64,000 nt of DNA. It comes from Sphingomonas gei (GTDB lineage: Bacteria > Pseudomonadota > Alphaproteobacteria > Sphingomonadales > Sphingomonadaceae). This document shows, in pieces, positions 1 through 8,099 of this stretch. The stretch lies in the NCBI RefSeq assembly GCF_004792685.1, contig NZ_SRXT01000006.1, forward strand, positions 326,606 through 390,605, written 5' to 3'. The notes under the pieces were generated by a model that was not told where the DNA came from, did not search any database, and worked only from the letters and a program-made list of their open reading frames with translations. Made by a program: the position numbers and the translations under genes. Position 1 is the stretch's first letter. The number at the start of each line of letters is the position of its first letter.

Positions 1-934
1 GGGCCGCGCCTTCCGCGCGTTGTGGAAGCGGGCTTATTCCAAGGCTTCGGAATGGCTGGCGGCCGTGGTCTATGAGGATCCGTGGCTCGCCGGCGGGCAT
101 AACGGTCTATCCAATGCCGAGGATCCGCTGGTGCCGCAGGACCCCTATCCCCGCGTTCGCGACTTGCGCGCGACGATGCGCGAGGGCGGCATCTCGGACG
201 ACGTGCCGATCGTGATGGCGGGCGGCGTCTGGTATCTGCGCGACTGGAGCGACTGGATCGACAATCCCGAACTCGGCAAGATCGCCTTCCAGTTCGGCAC
301 GCGCCCGCTGCTCACCAGAGAGAGCCCGATCCCCGAAGAGTGGAAGAACGCGTTGATGACGCTGGAGGAAGGCGACGTCCTGCTCCACCGCTTCTCGCCG
401 ACCGGTTTCTATTCCTCCGCGGTGCGAAATCCGTTCCTGCGCCACCTCGAGGCGCGATCCGAGCGCCAGATCGCCTATTCGACCGAACATGCCGGCGACC
501 ATGTTTTCCAGCTCGACGTCGGCGTGAAGGGCAAGAATTTCTGGGTGACCCGCAACGATCTGCTGCGCGCGCGCGAATGGTTCGGGCTCGGCTTCACTTC
601 GGCGCTCAAGACGCCGGACAACACGCTCGTCTTTGTCGGCGAGGAAGAGAAAGGTGTCATCCGCAAGGACCAGGCCGATTGCATGGGCTGCCTCAGCCAA
701 TGCCAATTCTCGTCCTGGGCCGATTCGGAGACCAATTCGACCGGCCGGCTCGCCGATCCGCGCAGCTTCTGCATCCAGAAGACCTTGCAGGATATCGCGC
801 ATGGCGGTCCGGTGGAGGAGAATCTGATGTTCGCCGGGCACGGCGCCTATCAGTTCAAGCGCGATCCGTTCTACTCGAACGGCTTCGTTCCGACGGTGAA
901 GCAGCTCGTCGACCGGATCCTGACCGGGGATTGA
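1..934 (+). CDS. Nitronate monooxygenase family protein, C-terminal part (cut by window edge)
   Basis: The frame is open from base 2, so the gene enters from the left and only about its last 310 residues are seen. The segment reading VPIVMAGGVWYLRDW has the Gly-Gly turn that holds the flavin phosphate in nitronate monooxygenase/2-nitropropane dioxygenase-type FMN TIM barrels. These enzymes oxidise alkyl nitronates to carbonyls. An odd feature is a Cys-rich stretch (DCMGCLSQC) near residue 225, unusual for simple family members. It suggests a divergent subgroup, perhaps with a metal site. The family call rests on the barrel's phosphate-binding segment and overall pattern, because the N-terminal half is missing. 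Confidence 0.7.
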   Translation, partial: GRAFRALWKRAYSKASEWLAAVVYEDPWLAGGHNGLSNAEDPLVPQDPYPRVRDLRATMREGGISDDVPIVMAGGVWYLRDWSDWIDNPELGKIAFQFGTRPLLTRESPIPEEWKNALMTLEEGDVLLHRFSPTGFYSSAVRNPFLRHLEARSERQIAYSTEHAGDHVFQLDVGVKGKNFWVTRNDLLRAREWFGLGFTSALKTPDNTLVFVGEEEKGVIRKDQADCMGCLSQCQFSSWADSETNSTGRLADPRSFCIQKTLQDIAHGGPVEENLMFAGHGAYQFKRDPFYSNGFVPTVKQLVDRILTGD

Positions 935-946
935 GCCTCGTGGCGC

Positions 947-1050
947 GTCATCCCCGCGAAAGCGGGGATCCATCTCCTGCCGGCGCCGACAAGACCGCCG
1001 TGGCATTCGCTGCGCGTTCTGGTGTGGGCCCCTGCTTTCGCGGGGGTGAC
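947..1050. repeat. REP-like intergenic inverted repeat
   Basis: Two inverted arms read GTCATCCCCGCGAAAGCGGG and, at the far end, CCTGCTTTCGCGGGGGTGAC. They lie between two convergent genes. A relative sits at 3111-3190. It can act as a bidirectional terminator or be a mobile REP-type element. Confidence 0.7.
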
Positions 1051-1059
1051 GACTGCTCG

Positions 1060-2058
1060 TTACAACCACCCCTCCAGAACCTGATCGGGCGGCCGGTGCC
1101 CGTCGACCCAGGAGCGGATATTGGCGATGACCTTGCGCCCCATCGCCTCGCGGCCCTCGAACGTCGCCGAGCCGAGGTGGGGGAGCAGCACGACATTGTC
1201 GAGCGCGACCAGCCGCGCATCGACCGCGGGTTCGCCGACATAGACGTCGAGCCCGGCGCCGGCGATCCGGCCCTCGGTCAGCGCCGCGATCAGCGCCTCG
1301 GGGTCGACGATCTCGCCCCGCGCGGTGTTGATCAGCCAGCCGTTCGGACCAAGCAGGTCCAGCCGCCGCGCATCGACCAGCCCGGCGGTGCCTGCGGTAT
1401 GCGGGGTGTGGATCGTGACGATGTCGACCGCTTCCAGCATCGCGTCGAGCTCGGCGTGGAAGGTCGCGCCGAGCTGCGCCTCGGCGACTTCGGGAATGCG
1501 GTGGCGGTTATGGTAATGGATCTGCAGCCCGAAGGCGCGGGCGCGCTGCGCTACGGCCTGGCCGATCCGGCCCATGCCGAGGATGCCGAGCTTCTTGCCG
1601 CCGATCCGGTGCCCGCGCATGCCGGTGGGGCGCCAGCCGGTCCATTCGCCCGAACGGACGAGCTTGTCGCCTTCGATCAGCCGGCGCGGGGCGGCGAGGA
1701 TCAGCGCCATCGCCATGTCGGCGGTGTCCTCGGTCAGCACGCCCGGCGTGTTGGTGACGATGATCCCGCGGTCGCGCGCGGCCTTGAGGTCGATATGCCC
1801 GACACCCGTGCCGTAATTGGCGATCAGGCGCAGGCGCTCCGGGGCCGCGGCGATCAGTTCGGCATCGACTCGGTCGGTCACCGTGGGGACGAACACGTCG
1901 GCATCGGCCATCGCCGCAGCGAGCCCGGCGCGATCCATTGCGCGGTCGTCGGCGTTGAGCACCGAGTCGAACAATTCGGCCATCCGCGCCTCGACAGCCT
2001 CGGGTAGCGTGCGGGTGACGGCCACGCGGGGGCGGGCAGGGCGCGCGATTTGTGCCAT
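1060..2058 (-). CDS. D-isomer-specific 2-hydroxyacid dehydrogenase (glyoxylate/hydroxypyruvate reductase type)
   Basis: A 332-residue protein, the usual length for NAD(P)-dependent D-2-hydroxyacid dehydrogenases, which reduce 2-oxoacids such as glyoxylate or hydroxypyruvate. The nucleotide-binding loop is LGILGMGRIGQAVAQRA near residues 155-175. The catalytic Arg follows in LINTARGEIVD, a Glu comes in the next segment, and the acid-base His is in VLLPHLGSAT near residue 300. Substrate preference cannot be told from sequence. The start ATG (complement of 2056-2058) is followed by a basic N-terminus without signal peptide, so the enzyme is cytoplasmic. It is divergent from the SH3 protein gene downstream. 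Confidence 0.88.
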   Translation of the reverse strand: MAQIARPARPRVAVTRTLPEAVEARMAELFDSVLNADDRAMDRAGLAAAMADADVFVPTVTDRVDAELIAAAPERLRLIANYGTGVGHIDLKAARDRGIIVTNTPGVLTEDTADMAMALILAAPRRLIEGDKLVRSGEWTGWRPTGMRGHRIGGKKLGILGMGRIGQAVAQRARAFGLQIHYHNRHRIPEVAEAQLGATFHAELDAMLEAVDIVTIHTPHTAGTAGLVDARRLDLLGPNGWLINTARGEIVDPEALIAALTEGRIAGAGLDVYVGEPAVDARLVALDNVVLLPHLGSATFEGREAMGRKVIANIRSWVDGHRPPDQVLEGWL

Positions 2059-2151
2059 TCAGGGTGAAGTGGCCGCAGCGGACGGCGCAGTCAACGGCTT
2101 GAAGCACAAGCCATCGTGGCAGTATCAACAGGGATGACCAAAGGGGTTCGA

Positions 2152-2628
2152 ATGCGGCTGGGCGGATGGACGATGCTGGCGATCGGCGCGGCGGCGCTGG
2201 CTTCGCCCGTGCTCGCGCAGCGCAAGCCGCCTTATTGGGTGTCGATCGACGTCGACAAGGCACATCTGCGCACCGGGCCGGGGCGGAATTACCCGGCGAG
2301 CTGGCGCTATCAGCGCCGCGAGCTGCCGCTCAAGGTGCTCGACGTCTATGGCGAATGGCGCAAGGTCGAGGATCCCGGCGGCACCCAGGGCTGGATGCTG
2401 CGCAACTTCCTCGATGAGCGGCGCACTGCGATCGTCGTCGGCGCAGTGACCGAGCTGCGTTCTTCGCCGCAACCCGATGCGCACATCAACTGGCGAGTCG
2501 AGCCCGGTGTGGTCGGCCGGATCAGCAAATGCGCGAGCAATTGGTGCCGCTTCGACGTCGGCGGCCGCATCGGCTATGTCGAGCAATCGCACATCTGGGG
2601 CGTCGAGCCCGGCGAAGCGGTCGACTGA
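2152..2628 (+). CDS. Exported SH3-domain protein
   Basis: A 158-residue protein beginning with a signal peptide (hydrophobic MLAIGAAALASPVLA, cleavage after AQ). The mature part carries two bacterial SH3-like repeats. The first has the typical LRTGPGRNYPASWRY and WMLRNFL signatures, the second ELRSSPQPDAHINWRV followed by a WCRFDVGGRIGYV strand. Such domains bind peptidoglycan or other envelope ligands. The start at 2152 is preferred over upstream in-frame codons at 2116 and 2134 because AAGGGG lies just before it and the signal peptide begins there. It is probably co-transcribed with the next small exported protein. Confidence 0.8.
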   Translation: MRLGGWTMLAIGAAALASPVLAQRKPPYWVSIDVDKAHLRTGPGRNYPASWRYQRRELPLKVLDVYGEWRKVEDPGGTQGWMLRNFLDERRTAIVVGAVTELRSSPQPDAHINWRVEPGVVGRISKCASNWCRFDVGGRIGYVEQSHIWGVEPGEAVD

Positions 2629-2673
2629 GGTTCCTTTCGGCGGCCCATGCGTTGCGCCGCCGAGGAGAACAGA

Positions 2674-3078
2674 ATGACTTTCCGATTTGCCGCGCTGACG
2701 ATCGCCCTGGCCGGCGCGATGCTGGTTCCAACGAGCGCCTTTGCCCAGAGTGCGGGCGCATTCATGACCAATCCGGCCTATGCCGATCCGGCACCGGTCG
2801 AGTGCATCACTACCTTCGACATGCAGCATTGCGCCGCGCACGAACTGCGCACCGCCGATGCGCGGATGTCCGCGCTCTACGCCAAGCTGCGCGCACGGCT
2901 GAAGCCGGCCGCGCGCCAGCGGCTGCTCGCCGAACAGCGCAAATGGCTGGCCCAGCGCGACCGCGGCTGCATCGCCAAGGGCGATCGCTACCGCGGCGGG
3001 ACCATGGCGGGGGTGGTGACGACGCAATGCTGGGTAGACGTCACCAAGGCGCGCGCGAAAGTGCTCGCCGGGCGCTGA
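2674..3078 (+). CDS. Exported LprI-like protein (DUF1311 type)
   Basis: A 134-residue protein with a clear signal peptide ending at AFAQ. The mature part has paired cysteines and the pattern (A)DARMSALYAKLRARLKPAARQRLLAEQRKWLAQRDRGC broken here only by description: a helical pair ending in Trp-Leu-x-x-Arg-Asp-x-x-Cys, typical of LprI/DUF1311 proteins. Some family members inhibit lysozyme. A GAGGAG ribosome site at 2662-2667 fixes the start; an in-frame ATG at 2647 is less likely because it would add residues before the signal peptide. It is followed by a REP-like palindrome. Confidence 0.75.
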   Translation: MTFRFAALTIALAGAMLVPTSAFAQSAGAFMTNPAYADPAPVECITTFDMQHCAAHELRTADARMSALYAKLRARLKPAARQRLLAEQRKWLAQRDRGCIAKGDRYRGGTMAGVVTTQCWVDVTKARAKVLAGR

Positions 3079-3110
3079 GTGGGTCACATCCGGGACCCTT
3101 ATTCTTTTTC

Positions 3111-3190
3111 GTCATCCCGGCGAAGGCCGGGACCCAGGGTCGCAGGCGACACGGCCTTTGGCTCTGGGCCCCGGCCTTCGCCGGGGTGAC
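3111..3190. repeat. REP-like intergenic inverted repeat
   Basis: Arms GTCATCCCGGCGAAGGCCGG and CCGGCCTTCGCCGGGGTGAC face each other between two convergent genes. It is the same design as 947-1050 with a different stem sequence and may end transcription from both sides. Confidence 0.75.
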
Positions 3191-3218
3191 GGAGTAAATT
3201 TGCAGTCGAGGGGACTTG

Positions 3219-4406
3219 CTAAACCAGCAATTCCACCGCCATCGCAGTCGCCTCGCCGCCGCCGATGCACAACGACGCGAGGCCGCGCTTCTGGCCGTGC
3301 GTCTCCAGCGCCGACAGCAGAGTGGCGAGCACCCGTGCGCCGCTCGCGCCGATCGGATGGCCGAGCGCGCAGGCGCCGCCATGGACGTTGAGCACGTCAT
3401 GCGAAATGCCGAGATCGTGCATCGCGATCATCGCGACGCAGGCGAACGCCTCGTTGACTTCGAACAAGTCGACATCGCCGATCTGCCAGCCGGCCCTGTC
3501 CAGCGCCTTGCGCATCGCGAACACCGGCGCAGTGGTGAAGCGGGCGGGGGCATGGGCGTGCGCGGCATGCGCCACGACGCGGGCGACCGGATTGAGCCCG
3601 AGCCGGTCGGCGACGCTCCGCCGCGTCATCACCAAAGCCGCGGCGCCGTCCGAGATCGACGAGGCATTGGCGGCGGTGATCGTGCCGTCCTTCGAGAAAG
3701 CCGGCTTGAGCGTCGGGATCTTCGCGATGTCGCCGCGGGCCGGCTGCTCGTCGAGGGTGACCGTGGTGACCCCCTTGCGACCCTTTACTTCCACTGGGAC
3801 GATCTCGCGGTCGAATGCGCCCGATTGCTGCGCCTTTTGCGCGCGCTGGAGCGAGGCAATGGCGAAATCGTCCTGCGCTGCGCGCGTGAACTGATATTCC
3901 TGCGCCGTCTCCTCGGCGAAGCTGCCCATCAGCCGACCTGGCTCATAGGCGTCCTCGAGCCCGTCGAGATACATATGGTCCTTGATCACGTCGTGCCCGA
4001 TCCGCGCGCCGGCGCGGTGGCGCAGCGAGAGATAGGGCGCGTTGGTCATGCTCTCCATGCCGCCGGCGACGAGCAGATCGACCGAGCCCGCGGCGAGCGC
4101 GTCGGCCGCCATGATCGCCGCCTGCATTCCCGATCCGCACATTTTGTTGATCGTCGTCGCTTCGATGTGGTTGGGCAGCCCGGCGTTGAGCGCCGCCTGC
4201 CGCGCCGGCGCCTGGCCGAGCCCGGCGGGGAGCACGCAGCCCATATAGATGCATTCGACGGCATCGCCCTTGAGCCCCGCGCGCTCGACCGCCGCGCCGA
4301 CGGCGGTGGCGCCTAGATCGGTGGCGCTGGCATCGGTCAGGCAACCCTGGAAGCTGCCCATCGGGGTGCGCGCATAGGATACGATGACGATATCGTCGGC
4401 GGACAT
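3219..4406 (-). CDS. Acetyl-CoA C-acyltransferase (thiolase)
   Basis: A 395-residue biosynthetic-type thiolase that condenses or cleaves acetoacetyl-CoA/3-ketoacyl-CoA. The nucleophilic Cys90 is in TINKMCGSGMQA, the catalytic His is in NVHGGACALGHPIGASG, and the second Cys is in LCIGGGEATAMAVE near the C-terminus, so the active site is complete. The start is placed at 4406, because GAGAGGAAAACA lies directly before this ATG and an 18-codon upstream extension has no family counterpart. It is a single-gene unit that could serve acetoacetyl-CoA (phaA/atoB) or fatty-acid metabolism. Confidence 0.92.
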   Translation of the reverse strand: MSADDIVIVSYARTPMGSFQGCLTDASATDLGATAVGAAVERAGLKGDAVECIYMGCVLPAGLGQAPARQAALNAGLPNHIEATTINKMCGSGMQAAIMAADALAAGSVDLLVAGGMESMTNAPYLSLRHRAGARIGHDVIKDHMYLDGLEDAYEPGRLMGSFAEETAQEYQFTRAAQDDFAIASLQRAQKAQQSGAFDREIVPVEVKGRKGVTTVTLDEQPARGDIAKIPTLKPAFSKDGTITAANASSISDGAAALVMTRRSVADRLGLNPVARVVAHAAHAHAPARFTTAPVFAMRKALDRAGWQIGDVDLFEVNEAFACVAMIAMHDLGISHDVLNVHGGACALGHPIGASGARVLATLLSALETHGQKRGLASLCIGGGEATAMAVELLV

Positions 4407-4492
4407 TGTTTTCCTCTCGATTGTTGGGGGCGATCTAGTGATCCTCGGCGCGGTTTGCAAAACCCCGCGCCCAGCCCCAAGGAAGCATCCGC

Positions 4493-4753
4493 ATGGCGCT
4501 TGTCGACATCCTCAAATGGGCAGCCTCGATCAGCGGCATGATCGCCGCCTTCATGGTCTCGCTCGATTTCGGCCGGCGGATCACCGGCTGGGGCTTCGCC
4601 TTGTTCGTCGCCTCGAGCATCTGCTGGATCAGCGGCGCTTTGATGTCGGACGACGAGGCTCTCTGGACGCAGAACATCGTATTGTTCGGCATCAACATAT
4701 TCGGAGTCTATCGCTACCTGATCCGCAAACGGCCGCCGCACGATGCCGACTGA
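4493..4753 (+). CDS. Small membrane protein of unknown function
   Basis: An 86-residue protein with two or three hydrophobic segments (about residues 12-26, 34-50 and 62-76) and a basic, polar tail. I do not recognise a named family with confidence; the segment pattern faintly recalls single-repeat PnuC/SWEET-like membrane proteins. Its last codons overlap the start of the prepilin peptidase gene (the ATG at 4743 lies inside it), so the two are translationally coupled. Confidence 0.65.
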   Translation: MALVDILKWAASISGMIAAFMVSLDFGRRITGWGFALFVASSICWISGALMSDDEALWTQNIVLFGINIFGVYRYLIRKRPPHDAD

Positions 4754-5552
4754 CGTCTGGCTCTGGCCGGTGCTGCTCGGCGTGCTGGGGCTGGTGTTCG
4801 GGAGCTTCATCGCGACGGTGGCGATCCGCTGGCCGCAGGGCCGCTCCCCGTTGCACGGGCGTTCGCAATGCGACGGCTGCGACAAGCCGCTCGCCGCGCG
4901 CGAACTGGTGCCGCTGGTCAGCTTCGTGTTCCAGCGCGGCAAATGTCGTGGGTGCGGCGCGCCGATCCACCCGAGCCATTTCGTCACCGAACTCCTCGGC
5001 CTGGCGATCGGCGTGACCGCGGGCGTGGCCATGCCGGGGATGGGCGGCGTGGCGGGGGCGGCGTTCGGCTGGCTGTTGCTCGCATTGGCCGCGCTCGATC
5101 TGACGGCGTTCTGGCTGCCCAATCTGCTCACCGGCGCATTGGCGGCGGCGGGGCTGGCGACCGGGCTGCTCGGCCTCTGGCCGCCGATCGAAGCGCGGCT
5201 GATCGGCGGGATCGGCGGCTATGCGGCGCTGGCGGCAGTCGCGGCCGGCTATCGGCTGGCGCGGGGGCGCCAGGGGCTGGGCGGCGGCGACCCCAAATTG
5301 TTCGGCGCGATCGGCTGCTGGCTCGGCTGGCAGGCATTGCCGCTGGTGCTGCTCGCCGCGGCGCTGATCGGGCTCGCGGCGGTGCTCGGCCTCTACATGG
5401 GCGGGCGAAAAGTCACCGCCACCGATCGGCTGCCGTTCGGCGTGATGCTTGCCGCCGCTGCATTCACGGTGTGGATCGGCCAAGCGTTGACGCCGCTGCC
5501 CGCGTCGGAACAGACTGTCGTCAGGGTTGAGCTTCCGGTGGAGGTCCGTTGA
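4743..5552 (+). CDS. Prepilin peptidase (type IV leader peptidase, A24 family)
   Basis: A 269-residue polytopic membrane protein. It starts with the family hallmark VFGSFIATVAIRWPQG, followed by a zinc-binding pair of cysteine motifs (CDGCDKP and CRGCG, residues about 43-68). The later GGGDPKLFGAIG motif carries the second catalytic Asp of the aspartate peptidase; the first lies in the LDLTAFWLPN segment. It would cleave and N-methylate type IV prepilins or type II secretion pseudopilins, though no pilin genes are in the window. The gene overlaps its neighbours on both sides: it shares bases with the small membrane protein gene, and its TGA shares one base with the next ATG. Confidence 0.9.
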   Translation: MPTDVWLWPVLLGVLGLVFGSFIATVAIRWPQGRSPLHGRSQCDGCDKPLAARELVPLVSFVFQRGKCRGCGAPIHPSHFVTELLGLAIGVTAGVAMPGMGGVAGAAFGWLLLALAALDLTAFWLPNLLTGALAAAGLATGLLGLWPPIEARLIGGIGGYAALAAVAAGYRLARGRQGLGGGDPKLFGAIGCWLGWQALPLVLLAAALIGLAAVLGLYMGGRKVTATDRLPFGVMLAAAAFTVWIGQALTPLPASEQTVVRVELPVEVR

Positions 5553-6958
5553 TGCGCGAACTGCTCGATCGCCAGCGCGCCGCGTTCATGGCCGAACTTC
5601 CGGTGCCGCTGGCGGCGCGCAAGGACCGGCTCGCGCGCGCGATCGCGCTGGTCGCCGACAATGCCGATCGCTTCTGCGACGCGCTCAGCGAGGATTTCGG
5701 GCATCGCAGCCGCGAGCAATCGATGATCGCCGACATTGCCGCCTCGGTCGCACCGCTTCGTCACGCGCTCAAGCATGTCGCGCGCTGGTCGAAAAGCACG
5801 CGCAAACCGGTGATGTTCCCGCTCGGGCTGCTCGGCGGGCGCGCCTGGGTCGAATATCAGCCCAAGGGCGTGGTCGGGATCATCGCGCCGTGGAATTTCC
5901 CGGTGAACCTCGTGATGAGCCCGCTCGCCGGGGTGCTCGCCGCGGGCAATCGCGCGATGGTCAAGACCAGCGAATTCACCCCGGTGGTCGCCCTCTTGTT
6001 CGAGGAACTCGCGCCCCGATATTTCGCGGCCGAGGAAGTGGCGTTCGTCAGCGGCGGGCCCGAGATTGGCAAGGCCTTCGCCGGGCTCCCGTTCGATCAC
6101 CTGCTGTTCACCGGCGCGACCGGGATCGCCAGGCACATCCTCCATGCCGCAGCGGACAATCTCGTGCCGGTGACGCTCGAGCTCGGCGGCAAGTCGCCGG
6201 TCGTGATCGGCCGCTCGGCGGACATAGCCCAGGCGACCGAGCGCGTGGTGATGGGCAAGATGCTCAACGCCGGGCAGATCTGCCTCGCGCCCGATTACCT
6301 GCTGGTGCCCGCAGAGAAGGAAGCGGAAGCCGTCGCCGGGCTGACCCGCGCGGCCTCGGCGATGTATCCGAATTTGCTCGCCAATCCCGACTACACTGCA
6401 GTGATCAACGATCGCCACCATGCCCGGTTGAACGATTGGATCGAGGACGCGCGGGTCAAAGGCGCCGAGGTGATCGCAGTCAATCCGGCGAACGAAGACT
6501 TCGCCGCGTCCAATTCGCGCAAGATGCCGCTCCACATCCTCCGCGGCGCGACCGACGAGATGACGGTGATGCAGGAGGAGATCTTCGGCCCGATCCTGCC
6601 GGTGCGGAGCTATCAACATATCGACGACGCGATCGCCGAAGTGAACCGCCGCGACCGGCCGCTGGCGCTCTATCATTTCGGCAGCGACCGCGAGGAGCGC
6701 CGCCGCGTGCTCGACCGGACGATCTCGGGCGGGGTGACGCTCGACGACGTGATCTTTCACGTCAGCCAGGAGGAATTGCCCTTTGGCGGCATCGGTCCGT
6801 CGGGGACCGGCGCCTATCATGGCGAAGCGGGCTTCCGCACGTTCAGCCACGCGCGCAGCATCTACCGGCAGCCGCGGCTCGACGTGGCCAAGTTCGCGGG
6901 GATGAAGCCGCCTTACGGCAAGGCGACCCGGGCGACGATCAGAAGGCAGATGAAGTAA
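5552..6958 (+). CDS. Aldehyde dehydrogenase (coniferyl-aldehyde dehydrogenase type)
   Basis: A 468-residue NAD(P)-dependent aldehyde dehydrogenase. The cofactor segment is IIAPWNFPVNL, the general-base Glu is in LELGGKSPVV, and the nucleophilic Cys is in NAGQICLAPDYLL. The shortened C-terminus ending in SIYRQPRLDV...PPYGK is typical of the coniferyl-aldehyde/fatty-aldehyde subgroup, which often ends in a short hydrophobic or basic tail. It would oxidise an aromatic or medium-chain aldehyde to the acid. The start ATG overlaps the stop codon of the prepilin peptidase gene (TGATG), with GGAGG upstream. Confidence 0.88.
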   Translation: MRELLDRQRAAFMAELPVPLAARKDRLARAIALVADNADRFCDALSEDFGHRSREQSMIADIAASVAPLRHALKHVARWSKSTRKPVMFPLGLLGGRAWVEYQPKGVVGIIAPWNFPVNLVMSPLAGVLAAGNRAMVKTSEFTPVVALLFEELAPRYFAAEEVAFVSGGPEIGKAFAGLPFDHLLFTGATGIARHILHAAADNLVPVTLELGGKSPVVIGRSADIAQATERVVMGKMLNAGQICLAPDYLLVPAEKEAEAVAGLTRAASAMYPNLLANPDYTAVINDRHHARLNDWIEDARVKGAEVIAVNPANEDFAASNSRKMPLHILRGATDEMTVMQEEIFGPILPVRSYQHIDDAIAEVNRRDRPLALYHFGSDREERRRVLDRTISGGVTLDDVIFHVSQEELPFGGIGPSGTGAYHGEAGFRTFSHARSIYRQPRLDVAKFAGMKPPYGKATRATIRRQMK

Positions 6959-6983
6959 TCGGATTTGGCTTGGTCGTGGGGGA

Positions 6984-7364
6984 ATGACGATGAGTACCGG
7001 TCTCTTGTTGGCGTTGGCGCTCCAGACGATTTCATACGATCCGGCGGTTCGCCGGCATATCCAGTGCATTCGGCTCGAATCGCGCGAACCGGATCGCCCG
7101 GGAGCGCCTCGCGAGGAGATGCCGCTTAAGGCTGGGCCTTCGCCGATGGTCGTCGAATATGGCCGCGTGATTCAATTTTGCCATCGCGAGCGGGCGCGTG
7201 CGATTTCCGCGCTTCATTCCGTCATCAAGGCCCGCCATCCGGATTGGAAGGACGAGGAAACGGCCCGTGTCGCCGAGCGCGTACTGAGTCGCGAGGAGCT
7301 CGAGATGCTTCACCACGGACTGGCGCGCACGTCGACGTCGCATGGGCCGCTGGATGATTTCTAG
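6984..7364 (+). CDS. Hypothetical protein
   Basis: A 126-residue protein that I do not recognise. The first 16 residues are mildly hydrophobic (TGLLLALALQTIS), so it may be exported. Two cysteines sit at HIQCIRLES and IQFCHRERA, and the second half is helical and charged. It lies 25 bases after the aldehyde dehydrogenase and ends just before a strong terminator, so it is probably the last gene of that transcript. Codon use agrees with the neighbours, which supports its being real. Confidence 0.6.
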   Translation: MTMSTGLLLALALQTISYDPAVRRHIQCIRLESREPDRPGAPREEMPLKAGPSPMVVEYGRVIQFCHRERARAISALHSVIKARHPDWKDEETARVAERVLSREELEMLHHGLARTSTSHGPLDDF

Positions 7365-7408
7365 AATTTGCGGAAGCGCCAATCTTCTCCACGAAAGGAC
7401 GAAAAAAA

Positions 7409-7428
7409 GGCCGCCCCGGAGGGCGGCC
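7409..7428 (+). terminator. Rho-independent terminator
   Basis: A perfect 8-bp stem with a CGGA loop (GGCCGCCCCGGAGGGCGGCC) is followed by GTTTGAAAGTTTT and preceded by a run of A, so it can work in both directions. It ends the transcript of the gene before it. Confidence 0.85.
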
Positions 7429-7503
7429 GTTTGAAAGTTTTAGGAGAGGATGCCTGAAAGGCCTGATCCTTCTGCAGCGAGACGGGTTATGCTGCAAGTG
7501 CGA

Positions 7504-7535
7504 AATGATAACGGTATCATTGCAGAAAATGCAAT
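7504..7535. promoter_or_regulatory. Overlapping inverted repeats, probable MarR operator
   Basis: AATGATA-ACGG-TATCATT is a perfect inverted repeat (7504-7521), and ATTGCA-GAAAA-TGCAAT (7519-7535) overlaps it. Both lie about 50-80 bases before the MarR-family gene at 7587, the expected place for an autoregulatory operator. This is an inference from position and symmetry. Confidence 0.5.
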
Positions 7536-7586
7536 CGTACAGCGTTGTCGCTTGCAGCGACTGAAGGTTGGCAGCACGATGGCCGC

Positions 7587-8030
7587 ATGCCCAACTCGCT
7601 GAAGCTCGACGAATTTCTGCCCTATCGGCTGTCGATCGCGTCGAACACGGTGTCGGACGCAGTGGCCAGCGCGTATCGCACCCTGTTCGGGCTGCGTATC
7701 CCCGAATGGCGGCTAGTGGCGGTGCTCGCCGAGGGCGGGGCGATGAGCCAGCAGGCGTTGTGCGGGCGAACGCGGATGGACAAGGTGACCGTCAGCCGCG
7801 CCGCGATCGCGCTGGCCGAACGCGGGCTGATCCAGCGCGCCGCCAATCCCGACGATCAGCGCTCGCATCTGCTGACCCTGTCGCAACAGGGCTGGGGCCT
7901 GTACGAGCAGGTCGCACCCAAGGCGCTCGAGTTCGAGAGGCGGATCTTTGAGACCTTGTCCGACGCCGAACGCGAGCAATTGCGCGCGATGCTCGAGCGG
8001 ATTGAGGCCGCGGCGATCGCGCTTGATTAG
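7587..8030 (+). CDS. MarR-family transcriptional regulator
   Basis: A 147-residue winged-helix regulator. The DNA-recognition helix is TRMDKVTVSRAAIALAERGLI (about residues 64-85), followed by the wing ANPDDQRSHLLTLSQQG with its conserved Asp-x-Arg. Such dimers usually repress neighbouring genes and release DNA on binding a small aromatic or acidic ligand. The ATG at 7587 is preferred to a TTG 14 codons upstream, but neither has a strong ribosome site. Two overlapping inverted repeats lie upstream. Malate synthase G follows 69 bases downstream on the same strand, a possible target. Confidence 0.85.
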   Translation: MPNSLKLDEFLPYRLSIASNTVSDAVASAYRTLFGLRIPEWRLVAVLAEGGAMSQQALCGRTRMDKVTVSRAAIALAERGLIQRAANPDDQRSHLLTLSQQGWGLYEQVAPKALEFERRIFETLSDAEREQLRAMLERIEAAAIALD

Positions 8031-8099
8031 CGGCGCGGCGCCCGATAGGTCGCGCAGGCCCTCCCCAGGCGTCGTACGATGCATGCCAAGGGAGTTGCT